Of a stretch of 64,000 nucleotides of DNA, positions 18,054 through 26,506 are shown piece by piece. Each line of letters opens with the position of its first letter. The stretch's first letter is position 1. A model generated the notes under the pieces. The model did not search any database. It worked only from the letters and a program-made list of their open reading frames with translations, and was not told where the DNA came from. The translations under genes and the position numbers were made by a program. The DNA is from an uncultured Cytophagales bacterium (lineage in GTDB: Bacteria > Bacteroidota > Bacteroidia > Cytophagales > Thermonemataceae), in assembly GCA_938002655.1 (NCBI GenBank), contig CALLAC010000001.1, forward strand, positions 248,001 to 312,000, written 5' to 3'.

Positions 18054-18487
18054 ATTTTTATTTTTTTACAGAAATATATCCTACAAACTTACAAAAAATT
18101 TGTATATTTTCAAGTATTTTTTCCAAAAACCTTTTAGAACTCAAAATTAAATAAAGTAAATACAGGAAAGGGCAGGCATAGAGCCTGCGATAGGACACTC
18201 GAAAAAAGAGCATAGATTGGGACACAATTTTTACAAAGGCATCGTGGGCAATAGCATCAATCTCTTGCTTTCAGCGGCTTTCAATTTCAAAGAGATGATA
18301 AACCATTCTTTTTTGCCAATTTTTTAGGCTCATTTTTACACGAGTATTCAATTTTTTATCCAAAAAATTGACTTTTTCAGAGCAACTATTTAGCATTATA
18401 CATATTTAAGAAAACCAAACATTTAAAGAAGCGACAACTCGTGTTGAGCAATGTTGTTGTTTTTTGCTTTTATTGTTGATTTGAAGT
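18054..18487. other. 434-base interval with a possible decayed minus-strand frame
   Basis: The interval contains the promoter box of the upstream small gene (18084-18091) and a 6-bp GC-rich hairpin GCAGGC/GCCTGC at 18172-18188. A minus-strand frame from about 18330 down to 18135 begins MSLKNWQKRM and reads through a single TGA into KQEIDAIAHDAFVKIVS. It could be a small pseudogene, but no family is recognised. The left part is AT-rich leader, and nothing else is evident. Confidence 0.4.
18084..18091 (-). promoter_or_regulatory. TAAGTTTG -7 box upstream of the 133-residue protein
   Basis: Exact minus-strand match to TAnnTTTG, 31 bases before the ATG at 18053. No clear -33 element. Confidence 0.35.
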
Positions 18488-19765
18488 TTACAAACGCTTA
18501 ATCATATTTTTGTAGGGGTAGAAATCAACTTGTATGGTATGGCGAGGTGAAGCTTTGTAGCGTTTGTATAGCTTTTTTTTGTAGCCTTCAATATCGGCAA
18601 GCATCGTTTCTTTGCTGGGCAGTTTGCTTTTGCCTTTCAAGATACGTGCTACCCATTCGGATTGTACTTCGGCAAGGGGCATAATTGCACCAAGAGGCTG
18701 TATAAGACCGATAAAAAATAGGTTGTTGTGTTCGGGGTGAATGACGTGCTTGTACAAAGAGATTTCATTGGTTTCTTCGGCGTTAAGGAAACTTTTATCA
18801 AAGAAAGGAAAAGAGATTTTATAACCTGTGGCATAAATGAGTACATCAGCTTTTTCTTGTGAGCCATCTTCAAAAATAATGGTGTCGCCTGCTAATTGTT
18901 GGATATTGGGTTTGATATGGATTTTGCCATGCCCTGCAAGTGAAAATAAATCTTGCGAAATAGTTGGGTGTTCGGAAAGGAGGGGGCGTTTGGGTTTGGG
19001 AATGCCATAGTTTTCTTGCTTTCCACGAGCTATCCACAAACAAAGTGAAAGTAAAGCTCTTTTGAACCACATCGGTAGCCAATCTACACTGTATTTGTTG
19101 AGGGTATCGAAGGGTTTGCCAAGAATGTATTTGGGTAAAACATAGGCTCCGCTTCGCGTAGAAATAATTACTTTGCCTGTACTGGTACGAGCGGCCTCGC
19201 AAGCAATATCTACGGCTGAATTGCCAAAACCTACTATCACCACATTTTTGTTGCCCAAGAAAATATCGGGTGTCTTATAATCATGAGAATGAAGAAGTAA
19301 TCCATTGAATTCTCCTTGGAAATTAGGATAGCGAGGCTTCCAATGATGCCCACTAGCTACTATTACTGCTGTGTAGTTTTTTCTTTCGCCATTATCTAAG
19401 GATACTTCATAAGAGCCATCGCTGAGCTTTTCAACGTGTTGAACGCCTGTTTTGAAGCGAATTTTATCGCGAAAACCAAAGTGATCTACATAGCTTTCAA
19501 AATACTCCATAATTTGATAGTGGCTCGGATAGTCGGGATAGTGCTCGGGCATAGGAAAGTCGGAATAAGCCATTACCTTTTTAGAAGTATTGATATGCAA
19601 AGAGCGATAAGCAGAGGACATTCCGTTGTCGTTCATATATCGCCAGTTGCCACCAATGCCCGAACCTTTTTCGTAACAATCAAAAGGGATATTATTTTCT
19701 TGCAAGACTTTGCAGGCTACAATACCACTTGAGCCTGCACCAATGATACAAACTTTATGTTCCAT
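18488..19765 (-). CDS. Flavin-containing monooxygenase
   Basis: FAD/NADPH monooxygenase, cytosolic, oxidising a soft nucleophile or carbonyl substrate. The 425-residue protein has the FAD site GAGSSG (9-14) and the arginine-rich EKGSGIGGNWRY loop. The FMO fingerprint around FQGEFNGLLLHSHDYK and the NADPH site VGFGNSAVDIA are present, as is the C-terminal ATGYKISFPF motif. Its size and motif set are close to plant YUCCA-type and animal FMOs. It lies 92 bases downstream of a GH3-type amido synthetase on the same strand. Confidence 0.9.
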   Translation of the reverse strand: MEHKVCIIGAGSSGIVACKVLQENNIPFDCYEKGSGIGGNWRYMNDNGMSSAYRSLHINTSKKVMAYSDFPMPEHYPDYPSHYQIMEYFESYVDHFGFRDKIRFKTGVQHVEKLSDGSYEVSLDNGERKNYTAVIVASGHHWKPRYPNFQGEFNGLLLHSHDYKTPDIFLGNKNVVIVGFGNSAVDIACEAARTSTGKVIISTRSGAYVLPKYILGKPFDTLNKYSVDWLPMWFKRALLSLCLWIARGKQENYGIPKPKRPLLSEHPTISQDLFSLAGHGKIHIKPNIQQLAGDTIIFEDGSQEKADVLIYATGYKISFPFFDKSFLNAEETNEISLYKHVIHPEHNNLFFIGLIQPLGAIMPLAEVQSEWVARILKGKSKLPSKETMLADIEGYKKKLYKRYKASPRHTIQVDFYPYKNMIKRL

Positions 19766-19857
19766 ATAAGCATACGAATGGTTTAGATAGCGTTTGTATA
19801 AAGAAAAACTTGGGATTTAAAATTTTTCTGCTTTTCAGATTTCGATTTTACATTTTG

Positions 19858-21426
19858 TTATCTTAAAACACTTGCAAAGCCTTTTTGTTTGATAAAGTTT
19901 TCCCAATCTTCTAAAATTTTACCTTTCATTACGCGTGGAAATTTAGTTTGCCCGCCTTCTTTACCTTTAGAACGCATCCAATCGTAAAATATGTGTGTGG
20001 GTAGCGTATGAACGAATATTTCTTTCAGAGCGGCACTGCGTTCTACTTTGTAGTCGTCGTTGAGTTGGCAGAGCTTATTATCTAAGCGTATTTTGAGTTC
20101 TTCGCTGTTGATAGGTTCATCGACGCCAATATACCAACGATGAGCAAAGAGGGTGTCGTATTTTACACCTGCTACGGTAAATTCTTTCACTATAAATCCC
20201 ATTTCATCAGCAACACTTTCGATAGCTTTATTCATATTATCTACGGAAAGATGCTCGCCACAAAGGCTCAAAAAGTGCTTGGTTCTGCCTGTAATGACAA
20301 TTTCGGAGTGTTCTTTATCTACCAGTTTCACAGTATCGCCGATAAGATAACGCCAAGCTCCGGCACAGGTAGAAAGCAAGATAGCGTATTCTTTTCCCTC
20401 TTCAATTTCATCGATGAGTAAAGTTTCAGGTTTTTCGATCATTTCGCCATTATCGTCAAAGTTTTTGTTATTGAAAGGCACAAACTCTAAAAAAATACCA
20501 TTGTTTAGCACTAATTGCAACTCTCCTTGTGGGCGAGCTTGGTAAGCGATAAATCCTTCGGAGGCAAGATAGGTTTCCATATACACCAGAGGCTTGGCGA
20601 GCAGTTTGTTGAAACTATTTTTGTAGGGTTCAAAGGCTACGCCTCCATGTACATAAATGGTAAGGTTTGGCCAGATATCGTGAATAGTTTTTACACTGTA
20701 ATGAGCAATGATTTTTTCAAAAAGAATTTGTATCCAAGCAGGAACACCTGCTACTATTGTGATGTCCCATTTGGGAGCTTTGAGCACAATTTCATCTAAT
20801 TTTTCGTTCCAATTGCTTTTTTTAGCAATTTTTCTGCCCGGTTTGTAAAAGTGCTGAAACCAAAAGGGAATTTTAGAGGCAGTAATACCGCTCAAATCGC
20901 CTGAAAAATAAGTGCCATTGTAGTTAAGATGAGTGCTACCACCAAGCATCAGAATGCCTCCTTCGTATAATTTAGGTGGGAGTTCAGGGTAGTGAGCAAG
21001 TGAAAGAATCTGACGGATACTCGTTTTACGAATGGCTTTTATCATTTCTTTGGTGATAGGAATGTATTTGCTAGAGGCTTCGGAAGTACCCGAACTTAAA
21101 GCAAAATACTTGATTTGCCCTCGCCAACAAACATCTTTTTCACCGTTGCGGGCTTTGTGCCACCATTCGTTGTAGATTTTGTTGTAATTGAATGTAGGAA
21201 CTTGTTCTTTGAATAGTTCGTAAAATTTTCTATCGTCTTTAGCATTTTTCTGAATAGTATCAATAATTTTGCTGAATTGGTATGTTTTACCAAATGCAGT
21301 GCTTTCGGCGTTGGTAAGCAGTTTGAGCAGTTCCTTTTTTTGTAAAATAAACGGAGGTTTATTTTCCTGCTCGATGCTTTTACGTAGTTTGATTCCTTTT
21401 TTGAGAAGAGTACCAAGAATTGCCAT
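19858..21426 (-). CDS. GH3-family acyl-acid amido synthetase
   Basis: ANL-superfamily enzyme that adenylates a carboxylic acid and joins it to an amine, usually an amino acid. The 522-residue protein contains FALSSGTSEASSKYIPITKEM (ATP motif 1), YMETYLASEGFIAYQ (motif 2) and YLIGDTVKLV with ITGRTKHFLSLCGEHLS (motif 3). Plant GH3 proteins act on indole-3-acetic or jasmonic acid; the bacterial substrate is unknown. The frame is open to 21561, but the family starts near the ATG at 21426. It may be co-transcribed with the monooxygenase. Confidence 0.9.
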   Translation of the reverse strand: MAILGTLLKKGIKLRKSIEQENKPPFILQKKELLKLLTNAESTAFGKTYQFSKIIDTIQKNAKDDRKFYELFKEQVPTFNYNKIYNEWWHKARNGEKDVCWRGQIKYFALSSGTSEASSKYIPITKEMIKAIRKTSIRQILSLAHYPELPPKLYEGGILMLGGSTHLNYNGTYFSGDLSGITASKIPFWFQHFYKPGRKIAKKSNWNEKLDEIVLKAPKWDITIVAGVPAWIQILFEKIIAHYSVKTIHDIWPNLTIYVHGGVAFEPYKNSFNKLLAKPLVYMETYLASEGFIAYQARPQGELQLVLNNGIFLEFVPFNNKNFDDNGEMIEKPETLLIDEIEEGKEYAILLSTCAGAWRYLIGDTVKLVDKEHSEIVITGRTKHFLSLCGEHLSVDNMNKAIESVADEMGFIVKEFTVAGVKYDTLFAHRWYIGVDEPINSEELKIRLDNKLCQLNDDYKVERSAALKEIFVHTLPTHIFYDWMRSKGKEGGQTKFPRVMKGKILEDWENFIKQKGFASVLR

Positions 21427-21537
21427 AAGCGTAAAAATATTTTGTTTGTTTTGGCTCCAAATATGTAGATTTGCTTTGAATTTTCCAAGAAAAATTATAA
21501 AAATTTGAAAAGTGCAAAATAAAATTTGAAAAATACA

Positions 21538-22197
21538 ATGTTTCAGTTTGAAAATTATCAAAAAATATTACAAGAACTCGGAAACGTGCATCTGATAGCA
21601 GTTAGCAAGACAAAGCCCATCAGGGATTTGCAAGAGGCTTACAATGCAGGAGTAAGAGACTTTGGCGAAAATAAAGTGCAAGAAATGTGCGAAAAGCAAC
21701 CACACTTGCCCCAAGATGTTCGTTGGCATTTGATCGGGCATTTACAAAGCAACAAAGTAAAGTACATTGCTCCTTTTGTTTATCTGATACACTCTGTGGA
21801 TAGCCTGAAACTATTGCAGGCAATCCACAAACAAGCTCAAAAACACAGCAGAACAATAAACTGCCTTCTACAAATTCATATTGCTCAAGAGAAAACTAAA
21901 TTTGGTTTAAGCTACAAAGAAGCTGAAAATCTTTTGCAGAATACAGCTCTCAAAGAGCTAAAAAATGTTTGCATAAAAGGTTTGATGGGAATGGCAACTT
22001 TTACCGAAAATACTGAGCAAATACGTAAAGAGTTCAGAGGCTTGGCAGAGTTTTTCAGGCATTGCCAGCAAAATTACAAGGATTTTAATCTTGATTTCCA
22101 AGAACTTTCAATGGGTATGAGTGGCGATTATCGAATTGCTATTGCCGAAGGTGCTACCATGGTACGAATTGGGAGCATATTGTTTGGTAGCAGATAA
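21538..22197 (+). CDS. Pyridoxal phosphate homeostasis protein (YggS/PLPHP)
   Basis: Non-catalytic PLP carrier with an alanine-racemase-like barrel. The 219-residue protein has the PLP lysine K24 in AVSKTKP, the FGENKVQE motif, WHLIGHLQSNK, and the terminal LSMGMSGDYRIAI and MVRIGSILFG phosphate-binding blocks. The ATG at 21538 is preferred to a TTG at 21526. It is transcribed divergently from the GH3 gene. Confidence 0.94.
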   Translation: MFQFENYQKILQELGNVHLIAVSKTKPIRDLQEAYNAGVRDFGENKVQEMCEKQPHLPQDVRWHLIGHLQSNKVKYIAPFVYLIHSVDSLKLLQAIHKQAQKHSRTINCLLQIHIAQEKTKFGLSYKEAENLLQNTALKELKNVCIKGLMGMATFTENTEQIRKEFRGLAEFFRHCQQNYKDFNLDFQELSMGMSGDYRIAIAEGATMVRIGSILFGSR

Positions 22198-22216
22198 ATT
22201 CAGCCTTCCTAATCAA

Positions 22217-22741
22217 CTAAAAAATAAATTGTTTAAGTTCATTTTTTAGAAAACTGATAGCGGCAATCGTGGGGCGAATATCGTAATTATTGGCATTGTC
22301 TAAAATTTTTTTTGCAAGTTCTATGGCATTACTTTCGGGGGCTACTTGTGCGGCAGAATTGTTGATAAGCGAAGTAATCTCTTCTTTGGCGGTTTGTATC
22401 ATATTCCAAGCTTCATTGCTCATATACATTTGTTGTGAGAAATTGTGGGCGAATTCGTTGCGTATTTCGTGCAAAAGGATTTGTTGGAGTTCATCGGAAG
22501 TAAATTGTGAAACTTGCAGGCGAGTAAGCATATTTTCGGGGCTAATTCTTTCTAAAAAAAGGCACATACGCTCATAAGCCTGCAAACGGATAGTTGTAAT
22601 AGTTTCGGTATTTTTGAGTTTGATTTCAGCCAAACGGCGTTGAAATTCTTTTTCTAAAAAATTGCGGGCTGTCAGGTACATTCCTAAAAGAACAAGACTT
22701 GCGGGGAGTGTAATTTTTAGCAAATCGGTAATTGCTTCCAT
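22217..22741 (-). CDS. Membrane-anchored alpha-helical protein, unknown
   Basis: The 174-residue protein has one N-terminal membrane helix (about 8-27) and a charged helical cytoplasmic region. No catalytic motif was seen. I recall similar single-helix proteins with an ETITTIRLQAYERM-like segment in other Bacteroidota, so it is probably a conserved hypothetical. It follows the purS-Nudix pair on the same strand; a TAAATTTG box overlapping the Nudix stop codon may drive it separately. Confidence 0.75.
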   Translation of the reverse strand: MEAITDLLKITLPASLVLLGMYLTARNFLEKEFQRRLAEIKLKNTETITTIRLQAYERMCLFLERISPENMLTRLQVSQFTSDELQQILLHEIRNEFAHNFSQQMYMSNEAWNMIQTAKEEITSLINNSAAQVAPESNAIELAKKILDNANNYDIRPTIAAISFLKNELKQFIF

Positions 22742-22803
22742 AGCAGGGCATTTCAGTTGTTTTTTTATTTATTTCTAATGTGTTTGGCTATCGGAGTACT
22801 GTG

Positions 22804-22811
22804 CAAATTTA
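22804..22811 (-). promoter_or_regulatory. TAAATTTG box overlapping the Nudix stop codon
   Basis: On the minus strand the TAA stop of the Nudix gene is the first three bases of an exact TAnnTTTG box, 62 bases before the next ATG. Confidence 0.35.
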
Positions 22812-23411
22812 GCTAATTTCTTTCAATTTGCACACTTTCAGTATGCCAATCATACTGATAGCATCGGTAATTTCATCGTTGAGTACCCATTGTAAAGCAG
22901 TGCTTAGATGCACTTTTTTTATCGTGAGCTGTTCAGTTTCTTCAGGGGCATTGTTGCCGAAGGTAAGTTGTTCGGCAACAAACACAAACCCCTCTTCATC
23001 TGTTACAGAGTTAGAAGTGTGAATACGAGCAATTTTTGTCCATTTTTCAGCAATAATGCCCGTTTCTTCCCGTAGTTCTCTTTGGGCGGCTTCTAAAATT
23101 TGTTCTTCAAAAGATTTTTGTGAAGGAAAAACCACTTTCCCGCCCCCCATAGGAATTTCCCAGCTGTATTCGTTGAGAGGGTAGCGATATTGCCCTACCA
23201 GCCAAGTAAAGCCGTTTTCGTCGATAGGAATAATACCAATAGCTTTATTTTTGAAACTTACCGTGCCATAGATACCTTGCTTGCCACAAGGATTGATAAC
23301 CTTATCTTCACGGACTTTAATCCAAGGGTTTTCGTAAATACTTGTAGATTGTAGAATTTGCCAAGGATTTTCGGTAGGTTTGGGCAAACTATCTTCTAAA
23401 AATTTTTTCAT
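22809..23411 (-). CDS. Nudix hydrolase (ADP-ribose pyrophosphatase-like)
   Basis: Hydrolyses a nucleoside diphosphate linked to another group; ADP-ribose is the usual substrate of its closest subgroup. The 200-residue protein has the Nudix helix E-x7-RELREETG intact. The loop between the preceding GGG and the first Glu is longer than the canonical five residues, and the Nudix Gly position is a Ser. The start overlaps purS by 23 bases, implying translational coupling. Confidence 0.88.
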   Translation of the reverse strand: MKKFLEDSLPKPTENPWQILQSTSIYENPWIKVREDKVINPCGKQGIYGTVSFKNKAIGIIPIDENGFTWLVGQYRYPLNEYSWEIPMGGGKVVFPSQKSFEEQILEAAQRELREETGIIAEKWTKIARIHTSNSVTDEEGFVFVAEQLTFGNNAPEETEQLTIKKVHLSTALQWVLNDEITDAISMIGILKVCKLKEIS

Positions 23412-23661
23412 TGATTTCTTGTAAAGTATACGAATAATTTTCCATAATTGGATTTGCCAGAAGCTCTGAGCAGGCTTTTTCTACTTTTTCTTTGGCTTGT
23501 TGTTCGTTATCTGCTTCCAGAGAAAGGACAATGTGTTTACCTACACGAACTTCTTTGATTTCAGAAAGTTGAAGATGTTTTAAGCCAAGCAGTACGGCTT
23601 TGCCCTGTGGGTCTAGGATTTCTTTCAGAGGCATTATGTTGATTTCGGCTATAAATTTCAT
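23389..23661 (-). CDS. purS: Phosphoribosylformylglycinamidine synthase subunit PurS
   Basis: Small subunit that bridges PurL and PurQ in the three-part FGAM synthase of purine biosynthesis. The 90-residue protein has the beta-alpha-beta form KFIAEINIMPLKEILDPQGKAV, the KEVRVGKHIVL strand and a LLANPIMENY motif near the C-terminus. No purL, purQ or other pur gene is nearby; its neighbour is a Nudix hydrolase overlapping by 23 bases. The family is small and this match is clear. Confidence 0.88.
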   Translation of the reverse strand: MKFIAEINIMPLKEILDPQGKAVLLGLKHLQLSEIKEVRVGKHIVLSLEADNEQQAKEKVEKACSELLANPIMENYSYTLQEINEKIFRR

Positions 23662-23757
23662 CTTTTTGAATGATTTTGAGCGTAAAAATACATTTTTATT
23701 GTTTTTGAAGTAAAAAAAAGTAAATTTTTATGTAGATTGAAGTTCAAAGTTTGTGTT

Positions 23758-24606
23758 TTACCTTGTTGCGACTTCTACATTTACTTCTCTTATAGGAGGG
23801 GCAGATGTTTTTTCTGCCAAGTATTTGGTTAATTTGGTTCGTAATTCTTGATAACTCAAACCTTGATACACTTCACCATTACGGGCAAGCGAAACTTGAC
23901 CAGTTTCTTCCGAAACCACCAAAACTATGGCATCGGTTACTTCTGTAATGCCGATAGCAGAGCGGTGTCTCAAGCCCATAGTAGCGGGTATATTAGGATT
24001 TTCAGAAACAGGGAGGATGCACCTTGCCGCAATAATTCTACCCGATTGCCCCACGATTACTGCTCCATCGTGCAAGGGACTGTATTTGTTGAAAATGGAA
24101 AGGAGCAGTCTTTTAGAAAGCAAAGCGTCTAACATATCGCCTGATTCGGCATAAAACCTCATATCTGTACTTCGTGCAAATACAATCAAAGCCCCTGTAT
24201 TGCTACTGCTTAGTGCTCGGGCGGCTTCTACGACGGCATTGATATCTACTTTGCTTTTTTTGGCATTTTTACGCCAAGGCAGTGCGTCCCAGAAATTATC
24301 ATCTCCGAATACTTGCGAACGACCTACCAAGAGCAAAAACTTACGTATTTCTTGCTGAAAGAGAATAATCATTGCAATCACACCAACTCCAAAGAATTGC
24401 CCAAGAATATTTCCCAAGAGTTTTAGTTGCAACAAATTGACAATCAGATAAACTATGCCAAGCATTACAATTCCCCACAAAATACGTACGGCAATGCTTC
24501 CTTTCAGTAATTTATAGAATTGGTAAACCAGATAAGCTACCAGCAAGATATCCAGAGCATCTACCCAAGTAAAATTAAAAAACCATATTTTGAACAAAAA
24601 CCACAT
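23758..24606 (-). CDS. cdaA: Diadenylate cyclase CdaA
   Basis: Membrane enzyme that makes c-di-AMP from two ATP. The 282-residue protein has three N-terminal membrane helices (about 8-90) and a DisA_N/DAC domain. The domain shows ALIVFARSTD, the catalytic SPLHDGAVIV motif (DGA) and GLRHRSAIG (RHR). It starts 2 bases after folP, so it is co-transcribed and probably translationally coupled. CdaA is normally paired with a CdaR regulator in Firmicutes; none is present here. Confidence 0.93.
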   Translation of the reverse strand: MWFLFKIWFFNFTWVDALDILLVAYLVYQFYKLLKGSIAVRILWGIVMLGIVYLIVNLLQLKLLGNILGQFFGVGVIAMIILFQQEIRKFLLLVGRSQVFGDDNFWDALPWRKNAKKSKVDINAVVEAARALSSSNTGALIVFARSTDMRFYAESGDMLDALLSKRLLLSIFNKYSPLHDGAVIVGQSGRIIAARCILPVSENPNIPATMGLRHRSAIGITEVTDAIVLVVSEETGQVSLARNGEVYQGLSYQELRTKLTKYLAEKTSAPPIREVNVEVATR

Positions 24607-24608
24607 AT

Positions 24609-25442
24609 TCAGCTTTCTAATAACTTTTGATACAGGAGAATTGTCTCTTTTGCTTCTTTTACATCATGAACTCTCAAAATATTTGCTCCTTGCGTCAGTG
24701 CAAACATATTAAGAGCCGTAGTGCCATTAAGGGCTTCGTAGGGGCTGATAGATAGTGTCTTGTAAATCATTGATTTACGCGATATTCCTACGAGCAGTGG
24801 CACTTGCAAGATTTGAAAGTACGATAAATTTTTAAGTAGGAAAAAATTTTGGTCTATGTTTTTTGCAAAACCGAAGCCTACATCGGCAATAATATCTTTC
24901 ACTCCCAAGATACGTAATTTTTTGATTTTTTGTTCGAAAAAATGTAAAATTTCTAATAAAATATTTTCGTAATGGCACATTTGGCTCATGGTTTGGGGTG
25001 TACCTCGGCTGTGCATCAGAATATAAGGTACTTGCAAAGAGGCTACCGTGTCAAACATTTTTTCATCAAGCGAGCCGCCTGAAATATCGTTGATAATATC
25101 TGCACCACACTCTACGGCTTTTTGAGCTACTTCGGAACGAAACGTATCTATGGAAATCAGGCATTCGGGAAACTTGCTACGCACTGCCTCAATAGCTGGT
25201 ATTACCCTTTGCAATTCTTCTTGTAAACTCACTTCATTTGCTTTTGGGCGTGTAGAGTAGCCGCCTATGTCTAGTATATGAGCTCCTTGTGAAAGCATTT
25301 TTTCGGCATTTTTGAGCAGTTCATCAATGTTTTTTTGTCGGCTTCTTTCAAAAAAAGAATCGGGAGTCATATTCAGAATACCCATTATCCAAGGATTATC
25401 CAAAAGCCACAAACGCCCTTTGCTTTGAATAGAAAAATGCAT
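24609..25442 (-). CDS. folP: Dihydropteroate synthase
   Basis: Joins p-aminobenzoate to the pterin pyrophosphate in folate biosynthesis; the target of sulfonamides. The 277-residue TIM barrel has MGILNMTPDSFFERS, DIGGYSTRP, ISIDTFRSEVA, INDISGG, a DVGFGFAK strand and GISRKSMI near residue 220. The real start is the ATG at 25442; a TTG three codons upstream also keeps the frame. It heads a two-gene unit with cdaA. Confidence 0.95.
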   Translation of the reverse strand: MHFSIQSKGRLWLLDNPWIMGILNMTPDSFFERSRQKNIDELLKNAEKMLSQGAHILDIGGYSTRPKANEVSLQEELQRVIPAIEAVRSKFPECLISIDTFRSEVAQKAVECGADIINDISGGSLDEKMFDTVASLQVPYILMHSRGTPQTMSQMCHYENILLEILHFFEQKIKKLRILGVKDIIADVGFGFAKNIDQNFFLLKNLSYFQILQVPLLVGISRKSMIYKTLSISPYEALNGTTALNMFALTQGANILRVHDVKEAKETILLYQKLLES

Positions 25443-25467
25443 TTTTTTCAAAAATTAAACAAAAATT

Positions 25468-25498
25468 TTTGCAAGTAAATTAGTTTTTTTTAGTTTTG
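25468..25498 (+). promoter_or_regulatory. Two-box promoter of the siaB-to-mutA gene run
   Basis: TTTG (25468-25471), a 19-base spacer, TAGTTTTG (25491-25498), then the ATG of siaB at 25529. Both elements are exact, and the start fixes the siaB ATG because the TTG at 25496 lies inside the box. Confidence 0.65.
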
Positions 25499-25528
25499 AA
25501 AGCAATTCACTACCAAAAACAAAGCTTA

Positions 25529-26083
25529 ATGAAAAAAGATTATAGCAAAGTTTATAATGAAATGCAAGACGAGAATTTTATCTTGTCTTACAAAGGGCAG
25601 GTAGGATTTGTACAAATAAACTCTTTGCTTCGTATTATTGAAGATAGGCTTGAAACTGCTGAACAAAACCCTAAAACTCGTAAGAAAGTCTACAACATTG
25701 CTACTGAATGTTATCAAAATTTGAGCCATCATTTGGAAAAACACAGTGAAGAAATTGGGACGAAAGGATTGGCAGTGTTTGAAGCCTATCAAGACAAATA
25801 CGTGATAGCCACAGGCAACTATGTTTTTAAGGAAAATGGACAAAAAATCAAAGAAAAAATTGACTATATCAACTCTTTAAGCAGAGAGGAATTACGCGAA
25901 TACCACAAACAAATACTTGCCAATGAAGCTTTTTCGGAGAAAGGTACAGCAGGCTTGGGCTTTGTAGATATTGCTCGAAAATCAGATGGAAATCTGCGTT
26001 ATGAATTCAGTTATTTAAACGATAATTTAGCTTTTTTCACTTTGAAAGTAGAGATTCCTCGCATTGAAAGCAAAAAAGAATAA
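25529..26083 (+). CDS. siaB: SiaB-type protein kinase (GHKL-fold switch kinase)
   Basis: Serine/threonine switch kinase with a histidine-kinase-like ATPase fold that phosphorylates SiaC. The 184-residue protein has an ExxxN N-box (E60 to N64 in TECYQNLSHH) and a glycine box GTAGLGFVDIA (139-149). It stands alone as a domain with no receiver or histidine site. The SiaC partner gene is 24 bases downstream. In Pseudomonas the phosphatase SiaA and cyclase SiaD complete the switch; neither is in this window. Confidence 0.87.
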   Translation: MKKDYSKVYNEMQDENFILSYKGQVGFVQINSLLRIIEDRLETAEQNPKTRKKVYNIATECYQNLSHHLEKHSEEIGTKGLAVFEAYQDKYVIATGNYVFKENGQKIKEKIDYINSLSREELREYHKQILANEAFSEKGTAGLGFVDIARKSDGNLRYEFSYLNDNLAFFTLKVEIPRIESKKE

Positions 26084-26088
26084 ATTTG
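26081..26088 (+). promoter_or_regulatory. TAAATTTG box overlapping the siaB stop codon
   Basis: The TAA stop of siaB is the first part of an exact TAnnTTTG box, 19 bases before the siaC ATG. It may give siaC an internal promoter and a different dose from siaB. Confidence 0.35.
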
Positions 26089-26107
26089 CCTTAAACAAAA
26101 ATTTTTT

Positions 26108-26497
26108 ATGGAAAGTTTGAGAATTGAAAAAACGCTTAACACCCCTTTTGTACATTTAGACCCTGATACAGGAAAGTTGGAAATCAAGGGGCGTTCTGTG
26201 CCTGAAAATCCTTTGGAGTTTTATACACCTATCAACGAGTGGTTGGAGCGTTTCAAGGCTCAAGCCGCTGAAAGAATTTTGAGCCTTGATGTAGAATTAG
26301 AATATTTCAATACAAGTTCTTCTAAATGTTTGCTTGATGTATTCAAAAAAGTGGCACAACTGAAAAATGCTGGTGCCGCCGTTGAAATTAATTGGTGGTG
26401 CGAAGAGTTTGATGACGATATGATTGAAGCAGGTAAAGACTATCAAGACCTTTTGGATAACATTCCTTTCAATATCAGAATTATTGCAGAAGAGTAG
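26108..26497 (+). CDS. siaC: SiaC-type regulatory phosphoprotein (DUF1987)
   Basis: Small antagonist protein switched by SiaB. The 129-residue protein has the family core YFNTSSSKCLLDVF, in which T69 matches the phosphorylated Thr of Pseudomonas SiaC. A WWCEEFDDDM stretch follows. In Pseudomonas unphosphorylated SiaC binds and activates the diguanylate cyclase SiaD. The effector here is unknown. ruvB begins 9 bases later. Confidence 0.9.
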   Translation: MESLRIEKTLNTPFVHLDPDTGKLEIKGRSVPENPLEFYTPINEWLERFKAQAAERILSLDVELEYFNTSSSKCLLDVFKKVAQLKNAGAAVEINWWCEEFDDDMIEAGKDYQDLLDNIPFNIRIIAEE

Positions 26498-26506
26498 ATA
26501 ACCTTT

